DNA of 64,000 nt. Origin: Falciphora oryzae. Its lineage: Eukaryota > Ascomycota > Sordariomycetes > Magnaporthales > Magnaporthaceae. Each line of letters opens with the position of its first letter. Within the stretch, counting starts at the first letter, position 1. Where the stretch lies: contig JNVV01000012.1 in the NCBI GenBank assembly GCA_000733355.1, positions 10,851 to 74,850 of the forward strand, given 5' to 3'. The notes under the pieces are model-generated. The model made no database searches and was not told the DNA's origin. It saw only the letters and a program-made list of their open reading frames with translations. Shown here piece by piece: positions 57,501-64,000 of this stretch. Made by a program: the position numbers and the translations under genes.

Positions 57501-59116
57501 GGGTCGCCAATTGGAGCCCAGATATCCATCCACACTCTCTGCAAGATGGTGGTGGGCGAATCGACCTATGGATTCCGCCACCTGCAAGATCGCGTCTTCA
57601 AAAGGAGGTTGGTGGGAAGACGGCTGGGCGGGGAAGTGCAGACGCATCACGCTCTCAAGCAAGCCTCACCTAAAATCATATGCAGCCCGGGCTATAGGGA
57701 GAGCCGGGCTGCGGCATGATTTACCAACGGCACCGAAGGCTTCTTTGCTGGTGCCGTAGAAGGCCACGTTTTAGTCGGAGCATAATACATTGCAGGGTCC
57801 CGCGGGTCCGACTCGTCGGAACAACTCAATTGTATTTAAGCATGCAACCGAACTCAAGAGGGTTCGTTTCTCCGACGAACATGGATCCCGGAACTGGAGA
57901 TCGATCCTGCGCGTGCGTCCATGGAAAAACTATGTTTGCGGGCACTGATCGGCCGCTGCAGACGCCGGCGAGGGATCTTCGCCTGCTCGGCCGCCGTTAC
58001 CAGGCAAATCGAATTCGTCATTCAGTGATTGACGCTGCAGGTACTTGGAGAGAGCCTGGACAGAGACGCAGACTGCAAAAACGGCACCGTCCAATCTGCT
58101 CGAGGAGGGAGGGTATCGCCCCGTTGCCCCACCACGTTCGACTTGCACCGCTTTGCCGCCCGGGCGCTTGCAGCGCGCACTGACGGCAGCACGGCGAACT
58201 AAGAATGGACGAAAACGCGGGAGGGTTTGATTGCGACTAGCAGGGGTGGGGCGCCCTCTGACCGCAGCAACAGAGCTGCAGTCAGGGATTCCCCCCTGCC
58301 GGGGATCATCGGTTGGCTGGACCAAGGAGATGCCGCCATTCTCTCAATCTTACACAGACTCCCGCCTGCCGTCCAGGCTTTTTTTCCATTGTTTTTTCTA
58401 TTCTTTGCCCGCTACCACCGCCACCCACCTCTTGGCCTGGCCCACCCCCGCGCTAGCGCAGCCGCCCGTCAACAAGAGCGAGGAGGGGGCCGGGCGGTCG
58501 GCCTGCCGTTCCACCCTCTTCCGTGGAAGTCGCACGAACGGCTAATAATCTAACTTGGCTTGGGTTAGCGCTCCGGATTTAGGTCCCTGGTTGCAACCAC
58601 ACCGCAGAGGACAGGGGGTTCGTCCCTCGCAACCAGTCGATCCCCAGCCCGCCCGCCTGCCATGCAAGCCAGCCAGCCCAGGCCCGCGTGGGAAGCAGCC
58701 ATGCCGGGGGATCAGATGGCCGTCCCCGTTGGACTCCTGGGTACCTGCACAACGGTCTGTATAATAGAGCTCGCCCTCCCTCGAAGTCGAGAGAGGTTTG
58801 GTCTGTGCTATCAACACGCTAGTTGTCCTACATCCTGATCGGCCTCGATATATCATCGAGCCCTTTCCGTTTCCTTTTCCTTTCCTATCTATTTCCTAGC
58901 TGTTTTCCTTTTTCCAGTCGCTATCGATTTTTCCTTCCTCTACTTTTGGGTCTCCGGTCTCCTTTCCTGTCTTGTTACCGTCACGAACGCAACGACCACT
59001 CAGAAACACAGTCACTCCAAGCCGACATCCACAAGTGATATCGGGAGAGAAAGGAAGGGAGTTTGAAGCCAGGGAATACCTCAACCAAGGTCAACAGCCA
59101 CACACACAGAGCCACC
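54568..59116. other. 4.5-kb stretch without recognisable genes
   Basis: This lies between two well-supported genes. The open frames on either strand are short and show no family pattern. It contains a T11 run near 56998-57008, pyrimidine-rich sequence at 58850-58970 that looks like the leader of the next gene, and TATAATAG near 58760. It may hold long 5' leaders or non-coding RNA, but nothing in the sequence shows that directly. Confidence 0.45.
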
Positions 59117-60079
59117 ATGCACGCCTCCATAATATTCGCTTCGGCGCTCTTCGCCTCGGCCTACGCCGCCCCGGCCTACCCCGCGCTCAACATGGACGCT
59201 GCCGTGCCCGGCTCCATCACGGTCATGTCCGAGTACTTCAACATGCTGGCGAGGAAGGTTCAGGAGCAGAAGGCGATGTCGCAGACGCCAGTGTGCGATC
59301 TGTCAATGGCACAACTCCCCACGGTTCCGGGCTGTAAGTTTAACCACTGCCTGGAAAAAAAAAAGATAAGATATATGAGTAACCGGACTGACACAATATC
59401 CCCGCAGCAAAAACCCCCATGCCCCCTCCTAGCGCGGGCCTGGCCCTGAAGCACATCGCCCTCGGCCGCGGCACGCAAAACTACACGTGCGACGCCGGCA
59501 ACGCCACCGCCATCCCCCAGGCCGCCGGCGCCGTCGCCACGCTCTTCAACGCCAGCTGCGTCGGCTCCTACTTTCCGCAGCTCCTGAACCAGCTGTCCAA
59601 GGTCACCATCCTCTTCAACCTTACCGGCGAGGAGCAGGACCAGAAGATCGCGCCCTCGAACCTGGCCATCTCGGGCCACCACTTCTTCACCCCCAACGCC
59701 ACCGTGCCCTTCTTCGACCTCGACACGCCCGGCCAGCAGCTCGGCCGCGCCAGCGTCGCCAAGAACGCCTCGGAGCCCGCCCCCGCCGACGCGCCCCGCG
59801 GCCAGCAGGGCGAGGCCGCCGTCGCGTGGCTCAAGCTCACCGCCAAGCCGGGCCAGGCGACCGGCGACCTGCATGAGGTCTACAGGGTCAGCACCGTCGG
59901 TGGCAGCCCGCCCGCCACCTGCAAGGACATGCCCGCCACGTTCGAGGTCCAGTACACCGCACAGTAAGCCTTGATCATCCAGTCTCATTCTCGCGTCATA
60001 TAGGAACATTATTCTAACGCTTTTTGCTCCCACCAGGTACTGGTTCTACGCAGGCAAGCCTTCAGAAAAGAAGGACTGA
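59117..60079 (+). CDS. Secreted DUF3455 protein
   Basis: Exons 59117-59333, 59408-59963 and 60037-60079 join in phase to 271 residues. A signal peptide is clear (MHASIIFASALFASAYAAPA, cleavage near residue 18). The mature protein has the DUF3455 pattern: ALKHIALGRGTQNYTCD, AVATLFNASC, HHFFTPNATVPFFDL, AAVAWLKLTAK, EVYRVSTVGGSPPATCK and a final QYWFYAG. Several NxS/T sites are present. Fungal members are often mislabelled as malate dehydrogenase but have no such catalytic residues; function is unknown. It should be extracellular or wall-associated. Confidence 0.88.
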
Positions 60080-61621
60080 GCTTTCTAAGTATTGTGATCT
60101 GATGGTACAATGGAGCAACCTCGTCACGGAAAACATGGATGGAGGATGACTTCGAATACCCACTTTTGCTTTACGCTTTGGAGGTCCTTGCAACTGGCTT
60201 TTTTTCTCTTGTCTTTCTTCTATTTCTTATTCTTCCGGGCCCTTTTGGTCCTTTTACTTGGTAGGCTATGGGGGCTGGCTGCTTGTGTGCTGTGCATTCA
60301 GGGTCTCGGGAACCCCATCTGGGTAGTTCGTCTGTCCTATATTCAAATATCTAATGATTTATCTTTTGATTTTTTACTTCGGTCTACTGTCTTAGACTCA
60401 AGGTTGATTGACCTTCCGTGCCCGGGGCCGCATCTAGCTTTTCATGCTAGCGCGCATGCACGTCCTCGGCACATGGAGTTGTCAATGTCGGTTGCATTTG
60501 CCGAGGGGTAGGTGGCCAAGCTCCAAAACACCGAGCTTAAAACACAGGAGTATTTGCAACTTGTCGCAGGCGAGGACGGTGGTGTGCTCTGGACGCATCT
60601 GGACCCTGCCCGTCTTGCCAGCAAAATAAATTACCTGCTAGGAAGCATGCGCCTGTCAAGGCTTGGTCGCTGGTCCGATGGAGGCGAAAAGGGGCAAACC
60701 TAGACAAGCTGCGCCGAGGGACGAGCACACAAACACTTTGCCCAAGGCTGGGGCGATTGGGAGCTTATCTCCACGGCGGGAGCATCAAACCGAAGATCCA
60801 GCCAGCTCTTGCTGGACCCCTCGATTGGCATCCGTTTGTGTGTGTACATACGTGTACCAACCCGCGCGCCAATCGGTTCGCTTGACGAGCTGGATATGCA
60901 GGATTTCCGCTGCGCTTGCTGCATGTAGGGGCCGCCCCTGAAACACCTCCGGTCGTGCTTCAACCTGCAATCGCTAGGCGATGTTGTGCAAAACGGCACA
61001 GCGGCGGCAGAACCGGACACATCAGACAGCAACGCCTTCATCTCGGGATGCCGCACTGCCACGCTGTCCAGAATGGATGACTGTTGGCAGATGTCTGTAG
61101 GGGAATTGAAACGTTTAAACGGTCGCGCGTGGGCCGGCCGCGCGAGCCCGCCGAGAGGGTTCTTTCAGTCCACTCTATGTGAGCTAGACAACCTTTTCCC
61201 GCTCAACGGGTGTATCAGATACAGACGGATGGCCTGGGCCGACTTGTTTGCAGCCGGAACAGCCGACAAGCGCTGGCTGGCGCCACCGCTGAATGAACGC
61301 CGGTTTGCCCTTGTAATTCACAGGACATATACCGAGCGTGGGCTGGACAGCAAAGGAGTCGCTTACTCTTTTTTCGTTGTTGGAAATAATGCTGCCAATG
61401 CAAATATGTGACTTATAGCCCAACAGAAGTTGATGGCCACGCCCTCATTCCATATGGACTCAGATCGTCTCAAAGCCTGTTGTAAAACGGGGAGGAAATC
61501 CCCGGGGTATCTTGTATTCACCGCGTAAGCCCCATGAACGCCATTTTTTTTTTTTTCAAATGAAACGCGGTGCCGCACCACGTCGACACGCGTCCAAGTA
61601 TGCGCGAACAGCGACGGCCTT
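60080..61621. other. Convergent intergenic region
   Basis: This 1.54-kb region lies between the DUF3455 and med11 stops. It is pyrimidine-rich near 60190-60250 and has a T11 run near 61545-61555. No gene is recognised. Confidence 0.45.
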
Positions 61622-62431
61622 CTAGTCCATCATCGGCATGTCCACGTCACTCTGGGCGCCGGCGGCGACGCCCTCAGCCTCAGCCCCAGAAGCCGCAGCG
61701 GCCACGGCGTTGGCGCGAGCCTCCAGATGTCCCCTCGCGTGTGCCCAGAGCTCGGCCTCCATGTCGCGGTCGACCTTACTACTGCGGCTATTGAGCCACC
61801 CGACGTCGAGGTTGCCGATGGCGCCGACGCCGTTGGGCTCGAGGGCCGGCACGGCAAGGTTGGTTGGGGCTACGGTGTCGCCCTTGGCAGATGCGGCGGC
61901 GGCGGCGGCGGCTGCACTGCTGCTCGTCCCTTTGGCGCCGCCGTCCTTGAGCGTGATGATGCCGGCCTCCTCGAGACCCCAGATCTGGCGCTTTAGGCGC
62001 ACGTGGATGGAGAGCAGGGTTGCGAAGAAGTCGTTGGAGGCTGCTTCGAAGGCGCGGCTCTGCTGCTGTTGCTGCTCCTGGGTTGGCGGCGCGGCGGGAG
62101 CGGGCGGTGGTGCGTCGGCGCTGCCGTTAGGGTTGCTCGATTCTGAGCCGGAGCCATTGGCCTCGGCGGCGGCCGGCGACTTAACCAGCGCGCCTAGGGC
62201 TTTGCTCGTCAGCTCTAATAGTGAGCTGATATCCTGTGGAGGGAGGTGTAGCGTCGTGTCAATGATTGATCTTGACAAGTGGACGCGCAGGGCAATGGCG
62301 TGTGCGACAAGTGCAGCTCTTACCTGGTCGATCTCACTGAGTTGCTGCATCCGCTCGGCCTTTGTGAAAGGCTGGTGAACGTCGACTGGGGCATTGTTGC
62401 TGCCGGTCGGTTCGCCCTGGGAGATATCCAT
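61622..62431 (-). CDS. med11: Mediator complex subunit 11
   Basis: Exons read on the minus strand are 62431-62324 and 62233-61622, in phase, 239 residues. The first exon carries FTKAERMQQLSEIDQ, the Med11 opening; the second begins DISSLLELTSKALGAL and later has AFEAASNDFFATLLSIHVRL followed by KRQIWGLEEAGII, the conserved helix pair. Med11 is a head-module subunit that pairs with Med22 and contacts TFIIH and Pol II. The protein is longer than yeast Med11 (115 residues) because of a Ser/Pro/Gln-rich insert (about 75-115) and an Ala-rich acidic C-terminus. It is divergent from the TAF5-like gene. Confidence 0.85.
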   Translation of the reverse strand: MDISQGEPTGSNNAPVDVHQPFTKAERMQQLSEIDQVRAALVAHAIALRVHLSRSIIDTTLHLPPQDISSLLELTSKALGALVKSPAAAEANGSGSESSNPNGSADAPPPAPAAPPTQEQQQQQSRAFEAASNDFFATLLSIHVRLKRQIWGLEEAGIITLKDGGAKGTSSSAAAAAAAASAKGDTVAPTNLAVPALEPNGVGAIGNLDVGWLNSRSSKVDRDMEAELWAHARGHLEARANAVAAAASGAEAEGVAAGAQSDVDMPMMD

Positions 62432-63090
62432 GATTGGTATTTGCTCCCGCGGACATTGATCACCCAGGTTTGTTTCTCGAGCCAGCGCCTGGTCGGCAGG
62501 ACGCAATGAAACGGCCGAGAAGATGGTGGCGTATGGGAACCCAGGGCGGCCAGGAATGGAAACCTGGGAGGTTTATCGATAATAGTGGATCGTTACCTAC
62601 CTCCGTTGCATGGCGGGGAACTTGCCGGAAAGCACGGTTCACCAATAGTGGATAGGGTGGGTTCATGGAAAGTGACCTCCAGCCCCGATAACTGAATAAT
62701 ATCATCGCGTTCTGCCGAGCGCTCTGACGCGAGTCCAGCAGGGATCTTAGCACCAGCCGCTCTGCACAGCGCACTGCGCATCGCCCTGCCAGCTCCAGCG
62801 GAGCCTCAGCGCGTCCTCGATTTGAGCCTCATTGACCCAAGGCCGCGATCACACATGACCGGAAAGGCGGCGCCACCATAACCGACAGACTTTTGACCTT
62901 GCTGTTGCTTTATCCGCTGCAGCGTGCCGAAACCGCATGCAAACCGACGTCCAAAAGTCCTGCGCGTCTGTCCGAGCCGATTGCTTTTGCTCCAAACTCT
63001 CCACCGCATGATTCTCTTATGGGCGCGTAAGGCAAAGGGCTGCAGGAGAAACCCGCTCCTCCGCGCATCTCGAGTCTCAACCCCGAAGCA
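62432..63090. promoter_or_regulatory. Divergent promoter region of med11 and the TAF5-like gene
   Basis: This 659-bp region holds both promoters. No other feature was recognised. Confidence 0.5.
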
Positions 63091-63258
63091 ATGTCTGGCG
63101 CTGGACCCCCGAATGCTGTTCCCCCGGCAGCAGCGGGGGGTGCCTACGCCGGCCAAGCCCAGACTGCGGCACCACCACCGGCCTCGGCGGCTGCTCCTCC
63201 CCAGGCCCAGTCTGCGCCTGCACCAGTAACCACCTCTCCTTCCGATCTCAACAAGATT
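63091..63258 (+). CDS. First exon of a TAF5-like TFIID subunit (partial)
   Basis: The exon encodes 56 residues, MSGAGPPNAVPP..., a Pro/Ala/Gln-rich leader ending SDLNKI at a strong donor (GTAAGT, 63259). In filamentous-fungal TAF5 a similar leader ends LNxIV just before the LisH DYLxKKGY motif, so the next exon would start at V. I find no matching exon before the window ends, which would make intron 1 at least 740 nt. The assignment rests on this short leader and the divergent Mediator neighbour, and is tentative. Confidence 0.4.
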
Positions 63259-63901
63259 GTAAGTACCCGCTTTGTTTATTATTTTGAAGCCTCTTCTTAG
63301 GCAAAATGCACAGCCGAAGATCTCTAGTGGATGTCTCTCAACTCCCGTACTTGTGTTATTTCTACTGGTTAAAGCCGAGTGGCGAACAGTGGGATGGAGT
63401 TCAGTTCCCTCTTTCACGCACATCAGATATCCCTAAAGTCTGTTGGGGTCGCTCCTTCTCAATCAAGTCACCTCGGAAAGAAGGAGCACTGGAGTTCCCG
63501 GAGCCCCTTTCAACCAATGCCTTGGCTGGGCTATGCGTCACAGTCATGCCTTCTCTTTTCTCGAGTCCTCCGCCCACTTCCGCTTTCCATGTCGGGTGTG
63601 ACCAGCAACCTCCTCGAAACCCTGCCCATCACATACCAACGTCTCCCAGTCAAGATCTGTGTCACCCACTTGCAATCACTACTAGCCGTGGTCGTGACGG
63701 GGTTCGCAAACCCAAACACCCATCATCGGGCTGCTGCAGTCACCCTTTTGGCGCCTGTGCATATTTCTCGGCGCCTTGACGATGACGTTGTCTTTGGATC
63801 TGAGCTGCCCCCTTCTTTTCGTTGCCAATATGTTGCTCCTTTGAACGCGCCGCATTTCCCTTCTGCTTTGACCCTGGAACAAAAAACGAAGAGCCCGCAC
63901 C

Positions 63902-64000
63902 ATGGCGCAGAACGACGGTCGACTGCATCTCCCCCAACGGAGCCCCTTTCGCTCACCTGCGGGCCCTCCTGAGGTGCACGGGAATCGGCATGCTTACGTT
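63902..64000 (+). CDS. Open frame running off the right edge
   Basis: An ATG in a strong CCGCACCATGG context opens MAQNDGRLHLPQRSPFRSPA and stays open to the end (33 codons). It may be the start of a separate gene or chance sequence inside the intron of the preceding gene. No family is recognisable. Confidence 0.25.
   Translation, partial: MAQNDGRLHLPQRSPFRSPAGPPEVHGNRHAYV

Noticed and set aside
61638..62378. 246-residue plus-strand open frame
   Set aside because: Antisense shadow of med11, which has a clear spliced match to its family.
1..64000. CRISPR arrays, riboswitches, bacterial-type promoters
   Set aside because: Spliced eukaryotic genes throughout; no regularly spaced repeat-spacer array or bacterial regulatory elements were seen.

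Overview
This window is nuclear DNA of a filamentous ascomycete (Pezizomycotina, probably a Sordariomycete). The signs are GC-rich genes with short GT-AG introns and CTAAC-type branch points, fungal HET-domain genes, a NACHT/WD40 NLR, a DUF3435 recombinase, and close matches to fungal Sec18, Spb4, Yra1, Coy1, Ost4 and Med11. Most reading frames are interrupted by introns. I rebuilt the gene models by hand and checked that every proposed splice junction keeps reading phase; the exon coordinates are in the entries.

The window has two halves. Positions 1 to about 32.2 kb are accessory: long gene-poor stretches, transposon traces and genes of the fungal recognition and cell-death repertoire. Positions about 32.7 to 64 kb are ordinary conserved housekeeping genes, mostly in divergent pairs with shared promoters.

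Accessory half: (i) 1-5254 (-), a very large NLR with an N-terminal DUF2278 domain, a fungal linker, zinc-finger-like CxxC clusters, a NACHT NTPase and near-identical WD40 repeats running off the left edge; (ii) 5373-5844, a miniature inverted-repeat element in the promoter region between the NLR and the next gene; (iii) 6174-7280 (+), a fungal gasdermin-like protein (HET-Q1/RCD-1 type); (iv) 7566-10722 (-), a DUF7580-plus-subtilisin protease convergent with it. Items iii and iv look like a pore-former/activating-protease pair with an NLR next door. After about 6.5 kb of gene-poor DNA (including a 113-bp solo LTR with a perfect 5-bp target duplication) come a MADS-like mini gene (17314-17671), a DUF3435 tyrosine recombinase whose C-terminal zinc fingers carry RIP-like damage (22191-19334), a multi-spanning membrane protein, two convergent HET-domain genes and a second membrane protein.

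Core half: DGK1 (diacylglycerol kinase), SPB4 (60S ribosome biogenesis helicase), a bZIP/zinc-finger factor, SEC18/NSF, OST4, YRA1/ALY (with a 950-nt intron), a VPS3-like CORVET subunit, COY1/CASP, a secreted DUF3455 protein, MED11, and the first exon of a TAF5-like gene.

The most interesting reading is that the left part is an immunity/cell-death island (NLR, gasdermin, protease, HET genes), and that the NLR-gasdermin-protease part lies on the cargo side of a Starship-type recombinase. Family assignments rest on motifs recognised by eye; no database search was possible.
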